Source: Candidatus Brevundimonas colombiensis
Lineage (GTDB): Bacteria > Pseudomonadota > Alphaproteobacteria > Caulobacterales > Caulobacteraceae
NCBI GenBank assembly: GCA_029202665.1
Contig: CP119326.1
Location: 1,612,001 to 1,676,000, forward strand
DNA length: 64,000 nucleotides
Direction: 5' to 3'
A program made the position numbers and the translations under genes. Within the stretch, counting starts at the first letter, position 1. Each line of letters begins with the position of its first letter. Under the pieces are notes generated by a model, which did no database searches, had not been told where the DNA came from, and saw only the letters and a list, made by a program, of their open reading frames with translations. Shown piece after piece: positions 34,325 to 43,714 of this stretch.

Positions 34325-34962
34325 TGGCGTGGACGCGTGAACAGATCGCCGCGCGCGCGGCGCGCGAATTACAGGATGGATACTATGTCAACCTGGGCAT
34401 CGGCATCCCGACCCTGGTGGCCAACACTATTCCCGACGGCGTCGAAGTCACCCTTCAGTCGGAGAACGGCATGCTCGGCATCGGACCCTTCCCCTACGAC
34501 GACGAGGTGGACGCGGATTTGATCAACGCGGGCAAACAGACCATCTCGGCCTTGCCGTCGTCCAGCTTCTTCTCGTCGTCCGACAGTTTCGCCATGATCC
34601 GCGGCGGTCACATCGACCTGACGATCCTTGGGGCGATGGAAGTCTCGGAGACCGGCGACATCGCCAACTGGATGATCCCCGGCAAGATGATCAAGGGGAT
34701 GGGCGGCGCCATGGATTTGGTCGCGGGCGTAAAACGGATCATCGTCACCATGGACCACTGCGCCAAGGACGGATCGCCCAAGTTCATTCCGGCCTGCACG
34801 CTTCCGCTTACCGGACGCGGGGTCGTCGATATGATCGTCACCGATCTCTGCGTTTTCCGGCGCCCGGACAGGCGCTCTCCGTTCGTGCTGGTCGAGACGG
34901 CTCCGGGCGTCACGGTCGACGATGTCCGCGATCGCACGACCGCTGCATTCGTGACCGCTTGA
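34324..34962 (+). CDS. 3-oxoacid CoA-transferase, subunit B
   Basis: 212 residues. The catalytic Glu lies in LQSENGMLGIGPFP, which forms the acyl-enzyme mixed anhydride; the GIGIPTLVANTIPDGV and KGMGGAMDLVAGVKRIIVTM motifs are also typical. Together with subunit A it forms the active CoA-transferase. Translationally coupled to A and followed after 11 bp by a thiolase, giving a transferase-thiolase exit route from a 3-oxoacid to acetyl-CoA plus a shortened acyl-CoA. Confidence 0.95.
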   Translation: MAWTREQIAARAARELQDGYYVNLGIGIPTLVANTIPDGVEVTLQSENGMLGIGPFPYDDEVDADLINAGKQTISALPSSSFFSSSDSFAMIRGGHIDLTILGAMEVSETGDIANWMIPGKMIKGMGGAMDLVAGVKRIIVTMDHCAKDGSPKFIPACTLPLTGRGVVDMIVTDLCVFRRPDRRSPFVLVETAPGVTVDDVRDRTTAAFVTA

Positions 34963-34973
34963 GATAGATTTCC

Positions 34974-36140
34974 ATGACGATGATCATCGGCTGGGCGCAC
35001 ACGCCCTTCGGCAAGCTGGACGCGCGGACGCTGGAAGACCTGATCGTGGAGGTCTCGCGCGAGGCGATCGCCCACGCCGGTTTGTCGCCTGTAGATATTG
35101 ACGAGGTCGTTCTCGGCCATTTCAACACCGGCTTCTCACGCCAGGGCTTTACGGCGAGTCTGGTCCATCAGGCGGATCCGGCCTTGCGTTTCAAGCCCGC
35201 CACACGGGTCGAGAACGCCTGCGCCACCGGCTCGGCCGCCTTGTTTCAGGGCGCGCGCGCGATCCGCGCCGGCGACGCCCGGACCGTCCTGGTCGTGGGA
35301 GCGGAGACCATGAGCGGGTGTTCGGGTGCGGAGGTCGGCGCCAACCTGCTTCGCGCGGCCTATCTGCCCGAGGACGGTGAAATACAGGGTGGGTTCGCCG
35401 GCGTCTTCGGCCAGATCGCGTCCCGGTATTTCGCGACATACGGCGACCAGAGCGACGCGTTGGCGCGGATCGCCGCCAAAAGTCATCGCAACGCGCTTTC
35501 GAACCCCTATGCGCATCTTCGCAAGGATTTGGATTACGACTTCTGTCGCACGCCCAGCGACCGCAATCCCTTCGTCGCGGGGCCCCTGAAACGAACGGAT
35601 TGTTCGCCTGTATCGGATGGAGCGGCCGCAGTGGTGCTGACCCGCGACGACCTGGCAGCCAGTGCGCCGCGCGCCGTTCGGTTACGCAGCATGACCCACG
35701 TTCAGGACTTCCTGCCGATGTCGCGCCGCGATCCCATCGCATTCGAAGGCTGCGCCAAGGCGTGGAAACAAGGGCTGGCGTCGGCCCAAATGAGCCTGGC
35801 CGACCTTGATCTGGTCGAAACGCACGACTGTTTCACCATCGCTGAACTGATCGAATATGAGGCGATGGGGCTTGCCGCGCCGGGGCAGGGCGTCCGCGTG
35901 GTCGAAGAAGGACTGGCCGAAATCGGCGGCCGCCTCCCCATCAACCCGTCAGGCGGGCTGAAGGCCAAGGGACACCCTATCGGAGCCACCGGCGTTTCCA
36001 TGCACGCCATCGCCGCAATGCAGGTTTGCGGCCAGGCGCCGGAAGGGATGCAGATCCCCGACGCCCAGATCGCCGGGGTCTTCAACATGGGGGGCAGCGG
36101 CGTGGCCAACTATGTCTCAATCCTCGAGCGGGTTCGCTGA
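34974..36140 (+). CDS. Thiolase (acetyl-CoA acetyltransferase, SCP-x-like)
   Basis: 388 residues. Unlike the protein at 20 kb it keeps the nucleophile: RVENACATGSAALFQGARAI has the Cys. The His motif SGGLKAKGHPIGATGVSM is intact, while the C-terminal loop reads FNMGGSGVANYVSIL without the usual second Cys, as in SCP-x-type thiolases. It cleaves a 3-ketoacyl-CoA with CoA. Last gene of the receptor-permease-transferase operon; the convergent ferredoxin reductase ends 96 bp away and no strong terminator is evident between them. Confidence 0.93.
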   Translation: MTMIIGWAHTPFGKLDARTLEDLIVEVSREAIAHAGLSPVDIDEVVLGHFNTGFSRQGFTASLVHQADPALRFKPATRVENACATGSAALFQGARAIRAGDARTVLVVGAETMSGCSGAEVGANLLRAAYLPEDGEIQGGFAGVFGQIASRYFATYGDQSDALARIAAKSHRNALSNPYAHLRKDLDYDFCRTPSDRNPFVAGPLKRTDCSPVSDGAAAVVLTRDDLAASAPRAVRLRSMTHVQDFLPMSRRDPIAFEGCAKAWKQGLASAQMSLADLDLVETHDCFTIAELIEYEAMGLAAPGQGVRVVEEGLAEIGGRLPINPSGGLKAKGHPIGATGVSMHAIAAMQVCGQAPEGMQIPDAQIAGVFNMGGSGVANYVSILERVR

Positions 36141-36236
36141 GGATCGCTATGCGTCGATCGGATTGTCACGCGGGAGAGGCCTAAATCGCCCGGACCCAAA
36201 CCGACATTGCTGACTGATGGTTCAACGTCGAGAGGG

Positions 36237-37499
36237 TCAAACCTGAAGAAGGGCTTTGAGCGGCGTCGAGGGATCTATCAAACTGGCGATAGACGGCCTG
36301 ATCTCCGAGAGAATCAGGCCCCGTCCCTGCGTGTAATCCTTGACGGCGTTGACACAATCCAGCGCCACCACCTTGCCGTCATGAAGATAGACGACCGAGA
36401 AGCTGGCGGTCTCCGGGGCGCCTCTCACGACGATCTGGTCATAGCCGCGAGAAAGACCCACCGTCTGTAACTTGAACTCATACTGGTTCGACCAGAACCA
36501 CGGCAGACTATCGTAGGGCGCGGGGGCTCCGACGATCGCCTTGGCGACGACATTGGCCTGCTCCATGGCGTTCTGGACCGACTCAAGGCGCAGTCGCGCG
36601 CCTCGGGCGAAGTTATTGGCGTGGTTCGCGCAGTCTCCGATGGCGAAGATATCGGGCAGCGAGGTCTGACAATAGGCGTCCACCTCTACGCCGTCCCCGG
36701 CCTGGGCGCCGGCTTCGACAAGAGGAGCCACCGCAGGGATGACGCCGATGCCCACGATGACCAAATCCGCCACGAGCGATTCACCCGAGGCGAGGTCGAC
36801 GGAAGTCACGCGCCCTGCCTGGGACGACAAGCCCGCGACCCCAACCCCGGTGCGGACGTCCACGCCCTTGGCCCGATGCTGTTGCTCGTAGAACCCGGAA
36901 ATCTCCGGTCCGGCTACACGGGCCAGAACGCGGTCCGCCGCCTCCAGCACGGTGACGGACTTTTCGAAACCACGCAGGACCGCCGCGGCTTCCAATCCAA
37001 TGTAGCCGCCGCCCACCACGACGATGCGGCGTGCATCCGGCAGATCGGCGAGCATCGCGTCCACATCCATGCGACCCCGGATGGCGTGAACACCGGCCAG
37101 CGTCTCTACGTCAGGCAGTCGTCGCGGCGCCGCGCCGGCCGCCCAGACAAGCCTGTCATAGGCAATGGCTTCGCCCGATCCGAGCGTTACGCAGTGCTCA
37201 GCGGCGTCAACCCCTACGACGCGCTCTCCAAGCCGCAGCCCGATGTTCCGATCCGCCCAGAAGGCCGACGACCGCAGCAGGGTGCGCTCGAAGGCTTTCT
37301 TTCCGGCCAGGTAGTCCTTGGACATCGACGGGCGATCATAGGGTTGATCAGGTTCGTCGCCGATCAGGGTGATGGGTCCGGCGAAACCGGCGTGCCGTAG
37401 GGCGATGGCCGTTTGCGCCCCGCCATGTCCGGCCCCGACGATGACCACGCCATGAGGTTCTTCGCCGTTTAGAGGTCTAGGCAGCTGCTGTTTGATCAT
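36237..37499 (-). CDS. Ferredoxin reductase (NAD(P)H, FAD-dependent), intact
   Basis: 420 residues from ATG 37499, overlapping the ligase stop by 4 bp; an upstream open frame exists but would lie inside the ligase. FAD motif HGVVIVGAGHGGAQTA, then DQPYDRPSMSKDYLAGKKAF, NADH motif RRIVVVGGGYIGLEAAAVL, and DIFAIGDCANH. Putidaredoxin-reductase family. As the reductase at 11.5 kb is broken, this is the only intact one in the window and probably feeds all three ferredoxins and both P450s. It sits at the end of the minus-strand operon with a CoA ligase, hydrolase, NIPSNAP protein, SDR and acyl-CoA dehydrogenase. Confidence 0.93.
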   Translation of the reverse strand: MIKQQLPRPLNGEEPHGVVIVGAGHGGAQTAIALRHAGFAGPITLIGDEPDQPYDRPSMSKDYLAGKKAFERTLLRSSAFWADRNIGLRLGERVVGVDAAEHCVTLGSGEAIAYDRLVWAAGAAPRRLPDVETLAGVHAIRGRMDVDAMLADLPDARRIVVVGGGYIGLEAAAVLRGFEKSVTVLEAADRVLARVAGPEISGFYEQQHRAKGVDVRTGVGVAGLSSQAGRVTSVDLASGESLVADLVIVGIGVIPAVAPLVEAGAQAGDGVEVDAYCQTSLPDIFAIGDCANHANNFARGARLRLESVQNAMEQANVVAKAIVGAPAPYDSLPWFWSNQYEFKLQTVGLSRGYDQIVVRGAPETASFSVVYLHDGKVVALDCVNAVKDYTQGRGLILSEIRPSIASLIDPSTPLKALLQV

Positions 37500-39145
37500 T
37501 CGACCAGCATCTCGGCTTTCAGCTGGTCGCGCAGAGCCTGCTTCTGAATCTTTCCTGCAGCCGTTACTGGAAACTGGTCGACCACCCGCCAGATGACCGG
37601 GAATTTCGACCGCGCCATGCGCAGGGTTTCCAGATGCGCCAGAAGCGGCTCCGGGCCGGCCCATTCTGCGTCGGGGGCGAGTTTGACAAAGGCGGCGACA
37701 ACCTCGCCGAACCGCGCGTCGGGAGCGCCGACGGCGGCGACGGCGGCGACTCCGGGGAAGCCGGCCAAGGCGATCTCGATGTCTTGGGCCGAAAACTTCT
37801 CGCCGCCGCGATTGATGATGTCCTTGATACGTCCGTGGATACGCAACCAGCCCTCGTCGTCCACCGAACCGACGTCGCCTGTGTAGAACCAGCCATCCTC
37901 GTCCATGCACTCCGCCGTGGCCTCTGGGCTCGTATAGCCCAACATCAACTGGGGACTGCGAATACGCAGCTCGCCGACCTCGCCAGGCGGCAGGGCCCTG
38001 CGGTCCTCGTCGACGGCCTGTATCTCGGTGCCATACACAACGCGCCCGGAGTTCACTGCGCGACGCTCCAGTGGATGGTCGGGGCGGCCCAAGGTGGAGT
38101 TGCAGGCGACCTCTGTCATTCCATACTGATTGATCGCGCCGATGCCGATCGCATCGGCGCGATGGATGAGCGTCGGGGGCGTCGGCGCGCCGCCCACGGA
38201 AACGATGCGAATGCGATGATCGCCGCCGTCGCCCTTTTCATAGAGTTCGACGATGTCCTGGAGATAGGTCACCACCGTACCGAAATGGGTCACCCGTTCC
38301 TGTTCGATAAGTTGAATGCCGGCCTCGGGACGCCAGGTCGACATGACGACGGTGCGGCCGCCGACCGTCATCGGGTTGATTATTCCGGTAGCGAGCGCTG
38401 CGACATGGGCCAGCGGCGAGGCGGCGAGGGCGACCATCGATTCGTCCAGCCCGTGGGTCAGCCGATAGGTCATCGAGTTGGACAGAATGGCGCGCGGCGT
38501 CAGAAGCGCGCCTTTCGGGGCGGCCGTCGAGCCCGATGTGTATAGGGTCAGACAGCACTTGTCCGCGGGCGGCGGCGAAGGCAGCCCGGCCTCATCGAGA
38601 GGCGTCGATGGCGCGGGCGAGGCGGGGAGGCGGCGCCATCCACCGCGGTCGGCTCCCCCGACCAGATACATTTCCAAAGGCTTGAGCCCGGTCTCGGCGA
38701 CCACCTTGTCGACTTCGTCCGCCAGATTGCGCGATCCCACCTGGGCGGAAACCGCGATCATCTTGGGGTGCAGCTCATCGACGATAGTGGTCAGCTCCCG
38801 GAGGCGGAACATTGGAACGACCGGGATCGAGACGGCGCCGATGCGCCAGGCCGCGAACTGCAGGACCAGAACCTCCATGCCGTTGGCCATCTGAAGGAGA
38901 ATGTGGTCGCCCGGCTTGAGGCCGCGCGCCGTCAGGTCGTGCGCGACGGCCAGCGTCCAGCGCCAGAATTCCTGATAGGTGTAGCGACGCCCGTCGCAAT
39001 AGACGAACTCCCGGTCCGGCCAGCGGCTTGCGGCCGTTGCGGGAAGCAGGCCGAGGCATTCATCGGTCCAGAGGCCGCGTTCCCGATAGAAGCGTTCGCG
39101 TTCGATCCGCGTCCGGCCGTAGGGGGCTGAATCGTTCAGTTCCAA
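37496..39145 (-). CDS. AMP-dependent acyl-CoA synthetase/ligase
   Basis: About 549 residues from TTG 39145 (LELNDSAPYGRTRIERERF), overlapping the hydrolase by 10 bp; the frame is open further upstream but without start support. Adenylate-forming motifs: P-loop LTLYTSGSTAAPKG, NQYGMTEVACN, GWFYTGDVGSVDDEGW, HGRIKDIINRGGEKFSA, and the C-terminal Lys in TAAGKIQKQAL. It activates a carboxylic acid to the acyl-CoA at the cost of ATP. Its product would go to the acyl-CoA dehydrogenase and SDR of the same operon. Confidence 0.92.
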   Translation of the reverse strand: MELNDSAPYGRTRIERERFYRERGLWTDECLGLLPATAASRWPDREFVYCDGRRYTYQEFWRWTLAVAHDLTARGLKPGDHILLQMANGMEVLVLQFAAWRIGAVSIPVVPMFRLRELTTIVDELHPKMIAVSAQVGSRNLADEVDKVVAETGLKPLEMYLVGGADRGGWRRLPASPAPSTPLDEAGLPSPPPADKCCLTLYTSGSTAAPKGALLTPRAILSNSMTYRLTHGLDESMVALAASPLAHVAALATGIINPMTVGGRTVVMSTWRPEAGIQLIEQERVTHFGTVVTYLQDIVELYEKGDGGDHRIRIVSVGGAPTPPTLIHRADAIGIGAINQYGMTEVACNSTLGRPDHPLERRAVNSGRVVYGTEIQAVDEDRRALPPGEVGELRIRSPQLMLGYTSPEATAECMDEDGWFYTGDVGSVDDEGWLRIHGRIKDIINRGGEKFSAQDIEIALAGFPGVAAVAAVGAPDARFGEVVAAFVKLAPDAEWAGPEPLLAHLETLRMARSKFPVIWRVVDQFPVTAAGKIQKQALRDQLKAEMLVE

Positions 39146-40311
39146 AGCCCGCGCTCCTCCAGCCAGGTTCGAATGACACCCGTCGCTTCCGCCAGAAGTT
39201 CGGGTTGTTGCATATAGTAGTGCGAGGCCCCGTGGATGCGCGCAAACTGCTTGTCGACGGACGCCGAGGCCTCGAAAACAAGGTGTGCATGGGGTTGAGG
39301 AACCGCGTCGTCGGCCGTGTTCTCGATCACCAGCAGGGGCGCCGATATGACGGAGGCGCAGGCGATCCCATCTCCCCGACTGTCGTCGATCGACCATTGA
39401 GACAACCAGGCTCTCAAGGTGGAAAAGCGCGCCAGGCCGACGGGGCCGCTGTTCACAGTCTCAGGGTCCCCCAGATAGCAACGGCCGATGGGCCGATCAT
39501 TCGGATCCTGGGCGGCGTCGAGAAAACGTGGGTCGGCCAAGGTTCGATGGGTCACGAAACCGCGTTCCACCTCCTTGCCCCCGGCGGCGCGCAACTGGTC
39601 GAGCGTTTGCTTCACCCAGGCCGTTATACGTCTGACCCGCGCCACCTGCGCGGAGCGGTAGCGCGTGATGAACTCGTCGCTGTACGGCGGTTGATTGGAA
39701 TTGGCTGGATCATAGAGGTCCAGTTCCGGATCCCGAAGATCAGGGTTGGTCTCATCGATCACCGAAGGGTCGATGATGTCGACAAGAAGCCGCGCCCGCG
39801 AGATGTGGGCCGCCTGAAAAATCACCGCGTCGGCGGGAATGAGCCTCGCCTTGACGAGATCGACCGGATCGCCGGCGGGGGTTGCGGTGATCGTCGGGCG
39901 CTCCGCCTGGGATTGATAGAACAACGACAGCGAACCGCCCCCGCTCCACCCAACAAGGACAACCTTGGTATAGCCCCATACGGTCTTGGCGTGCCGAATA
40001 TAGGCGCCCAGATCGAGGAGGACTTTCTCCAGGATGCCAGCCGTGTCGTTGCGCGCGTAACGGCTGCCGGCGCACAGAACGTGGGCGCCCTGCCGGGCCG
40101 CTTCGCGCGGCGCCGGAAGAAGCTGCAAGGTTGATGCGGGATGCATGAAGATCAACAGAGTGTCGGAGGCGACGCCCTTGGGCCGTATTCTCACGCCTTC
40201 GATGTTCACCGCGCCCTGGGTGCCCGAGAATCCGTAGGTCTCTGCAAAACTCGCCGTCTCGTCGTAGGCGAGATGCACCCATTCGAATTCGAGTTCGCGT
40301 TCAGTATCCAT
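39136..40311 (-). CDS. Alpha/beta-hydrolase
   Basis: 391 residues. Nucleophile elbow VVLVGWSGGGSLSLFYQ, catalytic Asp candidate in VIENTADDAVPQPHAH and His in IHGASHYYMQQPEL. An insertion of helices between the elbow and the acid forms a cap domain. No signal peptide, so cytosolic. Family members hydrolyse esters, lactones or carbon-carbon bonds in ring-cleavage products. Its place between an acyl-CoA ligase and a NIPSNAP protein suggests it prepares the acid the ligase activates, for example by opening a lactone; that is inference. Confidence 0.85.
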   Translation of the reverse strand: MDTERELEFEWVHLAYDETASFAETYGFSGTQGAVNIEGVRIRPKGVASDTLLIFMHPASTLQLLPAPREAARQGAHVLCAGSRYARNDTAGILEKVLLDLGAYIRHAKTVWGYTKVVLVGWSGGGSLSLFYQSQAERPTITATPAGDPVDLVKARLIPADAVIFQAAHISRARLLVDIIDPSVIDETNPDLRDPELDLYDPANSNQPPYSDEFITRYRSAQVARVRRITAWVKQTLDQLRAAGGKEVERGFVTHRTLADPRFLDAAQDPNDRPIGRCYLGDPETVNSGPVGLARFSTLRAWLSQWSIDDSRGDGIACASVISAPLLVIENTADDAVPQPHAHLVFEASASVDKQFARIHGASHYYMQQPELLAEATGVIRTWLEERGLWN

Positions 40312-40350
40312 GCCTAAAGGTAACGGTCGCGTCGCTGCGTGCCTGTCCCT

Positions 40351-41055
40351 TCACGCCGGGACGTGGATCCAGTCCCAAAGCCCTGCGGTGATCCATTCCG
40401 CAGGCCGGAGCAGATAGGTTTCTGAGCGGCCCAGGAGGGTCCGGCCGATCGAAGCCCGCTGGTCTTTCGCGAGGCTCGAAAGAGTCTGGTCGCGTTCCTC
40501 GGCCTCGCGGGCGGCGGCCCAGACCTCCGCATCCGGCCACCGAATGAGCAGGGCGACGCGCGGCAGGCTTGGGCCGGTCAGGGCGTCGGCCACCAGCCTC
40601 GGCCTGCCGCCTGAAGCTACGATCTTTGGCAGATAGACGTCACGCAACAAGGTGTTGGCGGCCGCTGTCTGCCCCAGGGCGATCTCGACAAAGCGCAGTT
40701 CGTCCAGTCCTGGCGAGGCGGGGTCGGGCCGTGGAATCTCCAATACGGGGTTCGGTGTCAGGAAGTGGGTGTCGAAACGCTCCACCATTTCCTCGCCATC
40801 GTTGGTCTCCGAACGCGCCTTCCACCAATCCTGGTCCGCATAGAAGCTGTCCCATTGATGGGTGCGTTCGGCGAGGGAGGTATAGGCGAGCAGATAGACC
40901 CACGTCGGTCCGGCAGGGCTTGAGAGGGCGGTCCAACATCCGATGTTGCGGATGCCGTGGCGCGCGAAGAGCGGGGGCAGCTTGTCACGGAAGCGGCCGT
41001 GGATGTCCTTCATCCGCCCGCCGACGACTTTGTAGAGTCTGAATTCAAAGAACAT
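40351..41055 (-). CDS. NIPSNAP-family protein
   Basis: 234 residues in two ferredoxin-like repeats. The N-terminal half starts FFEFRLYKVVGGRMKDIHGR, then GCWTALSSPAGPTWVYLLAY; the second half carries LRFVEIALGQTAAANTLLRD. NIPSNAP proteins have a dimeric alpha/beta-barrel fold and no certain enzyme function, though bacterial members occur beside steroid and aromatic-compound genes. No membrane segments or cofactor motif can be seen. Within the minus-strand operon it is 11 bp from the SDR and 39 bp from the hydrolase. Confidence 0.85.
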   Translation of the reverse strand: MFFEFRLYKVVGGRMKDIHGRFRDKLPPLFARHGIRNIGCWTALSSPAGPTWVYLLAYTSLAERTHQWDSFYADQDWWKARSETNDGEEMVERFDTHFLTPNPVLEIPRPDPASPGLDELRFVEIALGQTAAANTLLRDVYLPKIVASGGRPRLVADALTGPSLPRVALLIRWPDAEVWAAAREAEERDQTLSSLAKDQRASIGRTLLGRSETYLLRPAEWITAGLWDWIHVPA

Positions 41056-41066
41056 CGGCGCTCTGG

Positions 41067-41957
41067 CTACGCTGTGGGAAACAGATGGGGAAGGGCACCG
41101 CGCAGACTGTCGCGGACCGAGGTCGGATGATCGGAGCCGCGTTCGAAATCAAGCAGTTGGTCCCATCCGGCTAGAACTTCGGCGGCGCCGGCCGCTCCTG
41201 CGCCGACGCGCAGGCCTTGCGAGCGCTGCCAGCGAACGACGCCCGCCCAACCCGCTCCAACCTCGAGAATCTGCCCGGATATTTCACAGCCGGGGTGAAG
41301 CAGCGCCATCACGAACGGCGACACGCCCTCGTCGGACAGGGCGGCGGCGACCTGTTGATCGAATATCCCGTTGGTCATCGCCGTCGCCGCCATAGGAGCG
41401 ACCGCATTGACCTTGATTCCATGGCGTGCGCCCTCGATGGACAAAGTCTTCATGAGGCCGATGAGACCGGCCTTGGCGGCCGCGTAGTTCACCTGTCCGA
41501 AGTTGCCATGAAGGCCCGCGCCTGAAGTCGTCAAGACCAGGCGTCCGGCAGGGGCGGCGGCCAGATGCGGCCAAGCCGCCGAGGCGAGGGCGAAGGCCGC
41601 GTTGAGGTGAACCTGGATCACGTCGCGCCATTCGTCTGTGCTCATCTTTGCGAAGCTGCGATCCTGGACGTGACCGGCGTTCAGCGCCAGACCATCCAGT
41701 CTTCCAGCCCAGTCGAGCGCGGCTGCGACGACGGTCGCGCCGTCGTCCACAGCCGCCCGGCAGGCTCGGGCGTCGCCGCCGGCGTCGCGGATCGCCGCGG
41801 CGGTCGTGTGGACATTGTCTCCTCGCCCGACCACAAGAACCCGCGCGCCAGCAGCAGCGAGATCAAGGCAGTATCGCCGGCCCAGGCCGGATCCGCCGCC
41901 TGTCACGGCGATGATCTCGGCCTGAAACAGGCGCGGATCCGTGGCGGGCGAGGTCAC
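41067..41957 (-). CDS. SDR, MFE-2-like 3-hydroxyacyl-CoA dehydrogenase
   Basis: 296 residues. TGGGSGLGRRYCLDL replaces the usual TGxxxGIG, LALNAGHVQDRSFAKMS, LTTSGAGLHGNFGQVNYAAAK with the catalytic Tyr and Lys. The phrases QDRSFAK and GNFGQ match the SDR at 18.6 kb, so the two are paralogues serving parallel branches. It oxidises a 3-hydroxyacyl-CoA. It overlaps the acyl-CoA dehydrogenase by 4 bp, forming adjacent steps of one beta-oxidation-like cycle. Confidence 0.88.
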   Translation of the reverse strand: MTSPATDPRLFQAEIIAVTGGGSGLGRRYCLDLAAAGARVLVVGRGDNVHTTAAAIRDAGGDARACRAAVDDGATVVAAALDWAGRLDGLALNAGHVQDRSFAKMSTDEWRDVIQVHLNAAFALASAAWPHLAAAPAGRLVLTTSGAGLHGNFGQVNYAAAKAGLIGLMKTLSIEGARHGIKVNAVAPMAATAMTNGIFDQQVAAALSDEGVSPFVMALLHPGCEISGQILEVGAGWAGVVRWQRSQGLRVGAGAAGAAEVLAGWDQLLDFERGSDHPTSVRDSLRGALPHLFPTA

Positions 41958-43105
41958 AGGTTCCTGGCGATAAGAAGCTTCATGACCTCGTTGGCGCCGC
42001 CATAAATGCGGTGGATTCGGCTATCCTGATACATGCGGGCGATGGGGTATTCCTTCATGAAGCCGTAGCCGCCGTAGAACTGCAGGCATCCATCCACGAT
42101 CTTGCCCAGCAGGTCCGAAATCCAGTATTTCGCCATCGACGCCTTGTCCCCATCCAGACTGCCTTCCAGGAGAAGCTCCGTGCAGTGGTTGATGAAGACC
42201 TTGGCTATGGTCGCCTCGGTCTTGAATTCGGCGAGCTTGAACTGGGTGTTCTGGAAGTCCGCCAGAGTCTGTCCGAACATCTCGCGCGAGCGGACATAGG
42301 CGATTGTTTCGGAAAGGGCGCGTTCGATCATGGCCATGGATTGCCAGGCGATGACGATGCGTTCCTGGGCGAGTTTGGCCATCAGCTGACGCAGGCCCTG
42401 ACCTTCCTGCTCGCCCAGAAGGTTTTCCGCCGGCAGGACGAGGTTGTCGAAGAACAGTTCGGATGTGTCCTGGCCCTCCAGTCCGATCTTGTCGAGGTTG
42501 CGCCCCCGCTCGAAGCCGCTTTCCACCTTGTCCGGCTCCACGACGAACAGAGAGATGCCGCCTTCGGTTTTCGCCGCCACCAGAATGAAGTCGCTCAGCT
42601 GGCCATTGGTGATGAAGGTCTTCTGCCCGCTCAGAACATAGGTGTCGCCAACCTTCTTGGCGGTCGTGCGCATGCCCCGCAGGTCGGACCCGGCGGCAGG
42701 CTCCGTCATGGCGATCGCGCTGATGCGGTCGCCGGTGCACAGGTCCGGCAGCCACTTCTGTTTTTGAGCTTCCGTGCCGAACTCCACCAGATAGGGCAGC
42801 ACGACCGGGTTATGGACGGCGATCGCAAAGGCCTCGGCGCCGATGCGGCACACCGCCTGGATGATCGCGACCTCGTGGCGGAAATCACCCCCTGAGCCAC
42901 CGTAGGCTTCCGGCACGCTGACGCCAAGAAGACCTGCCGCGCCGGCTTCGCGCCAGATTTCGCGGCCCACCGATTTCTGGTCTCGCCACCGTTGAATGAC
43001 CGTCTCGTCGATCTGATCGTCCAAGAAGCGGATGACGGAACGCTCGAAGATCGACACGTCCTCGTCTTCAAGGAAACGGGGGCGGGAAAGGTCGGTGACA
43101 GTCAT
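41954..43105 (-). CDS. Acyl-CoA dehydrogenase
   Basis: 383 residues, complete. Seen: ISAIAMTEPAAGSDLRGMRT (FAD/substrate contact), YVLSGQKTFITNGQLSDF, and FYGGYGFMKEYPIARMYQDS, ending RIYGGANEVMKLLIARNL. The YGGANE end lacks the Glu of MCAD, as in long-chain/isovaleryl types where a Glu on helix G is the base. It inserts a 2,3 double bond. First gene of the minus-strand operon; 140 bp upstream is the divergent thioesterase. Close paralogue of the enzyme at 59.8 kb. Confidence 0.95.
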   Translation of the reverse strand: MTVTDLSRPRFLEDEDVSIFERSVIRFLDDQIDETVIQRWRDQKSVGREIWREAGAAGLLGVSVPEAYGGSGGDFRHEVAIIQAVCRIGAEAFAIAVHNPVVLPYLVEFGTEAQKQKWLPDLCTGDRISAIAMTEPAAGSDLRGMRTTAKKVGDTYVLSGQKTFITNGQLSDFILVAAKTEGGISLFVVEPDKVESGFERGRNLDKIGLEGQDTSELFFDNLVLPAENLLGEQEGQGLRQLMAKLAQERIVIAWQSMAMIERALSETIAYVRSREMFGQTLADFQNTQFKLAEFKTEATIAKVFINHCTELLLEGSLDGDKASMAKYWISDLLGKIVDGCLQFYGGYGFMKEYPIARMYQDSRIHRIYGGANEVMKLLIARNL

Positions 43106-43246
43106 CTTTGGACTTATCCTTGCAGCGCGGCGCGCCGCGCCAAGTCTAATCGCACTAGGTCAAGATATCGCACGGCGGAGTCACCTGCGGAGGGGACTGC
43201 TTCGCGCCTCACGAGAGGGTCATAACCGAATGAAGAAGGGGCCGTA

Positions 43247-43714
43247 ATGGACAGACACGATCTTCGGCGATTCAGGCTCGACTATTACCCGCATGCTGTC
43301 GAGATCGCCTCACGTTACGCCGATGTCGACGATCTGGGCCACATCAACAACCTGGCGCTCGCGGCTGTTTACGAGGACGGTCGGACGCGGTTCTACATGG
43401 ATTATGGCGTCTGGACGGCTCCGCAGGCGCGCGACGACATCGGCGCCGAGGGAGTGATGATGGTCGCGTCTCTCAAGATCGATTTCATCGCCGAGACCCA
43501 CTATCCGGCCCCTATCGTCATTCACAATGCGGTTGTGCGCGTGGGCGAGAAATCCTTCTCGACGCATCAGTTGGCGACCCAGGACGACAAGCCAGTCTCG
43601 CTTTGCGACGCCACCTTCGCCTATGTCGCTGGGAAGGCGGCCGTGCGCCTGCCAGACCCAATCCGGGCCAGGCTTCTTCGCGCGATGACGAGCCAGAACG
43701 GCGAAAGCGCATGA
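43247..43714 (+). CDS. Acyl-CoA thioesterase (4HBT hot-dog fold)
   Basis: 155 residues. ASRYADVDDLGHINNLALAA carries the catalytic Asp and the conserved HINN of 4-hydroxybenzoyl-CoA-type thioesterases, followed by EDGRTRFYMDYG and strands ending FAYVAGKAA. It hydrolyses an acyl-CoA to the free acid and CoA, perhaps rescuing CoA from stalled intermediates. ATGA overlap with the SDR downstream. The 141-bp divergent region before it holds a 16-bp GC palindrome (43125-43140). Confidence 0.88.
   Translation: MDRHDLRRFRLDYYPHAVEIASRYADVDDLGHINNLALAAVYEDGRTRFYMDYGVWTAPQARDDIGAEGVMMVASLKIDFIAETHYPAPIVIHNAVVRVGEKSFSTHQLATQDDKPVSLCDATFAYVAGKAAVRLPDPIRARLLRAMTSQNGESA

Noticed and set aside
43125..43140. 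16-bp GC palindrome GCGCGGCG-CGCCGCGC as an operator
   Set aside because: Perfect but wholly G/C in a GC-rich genome and without a second copy; chance is a fair explanation.
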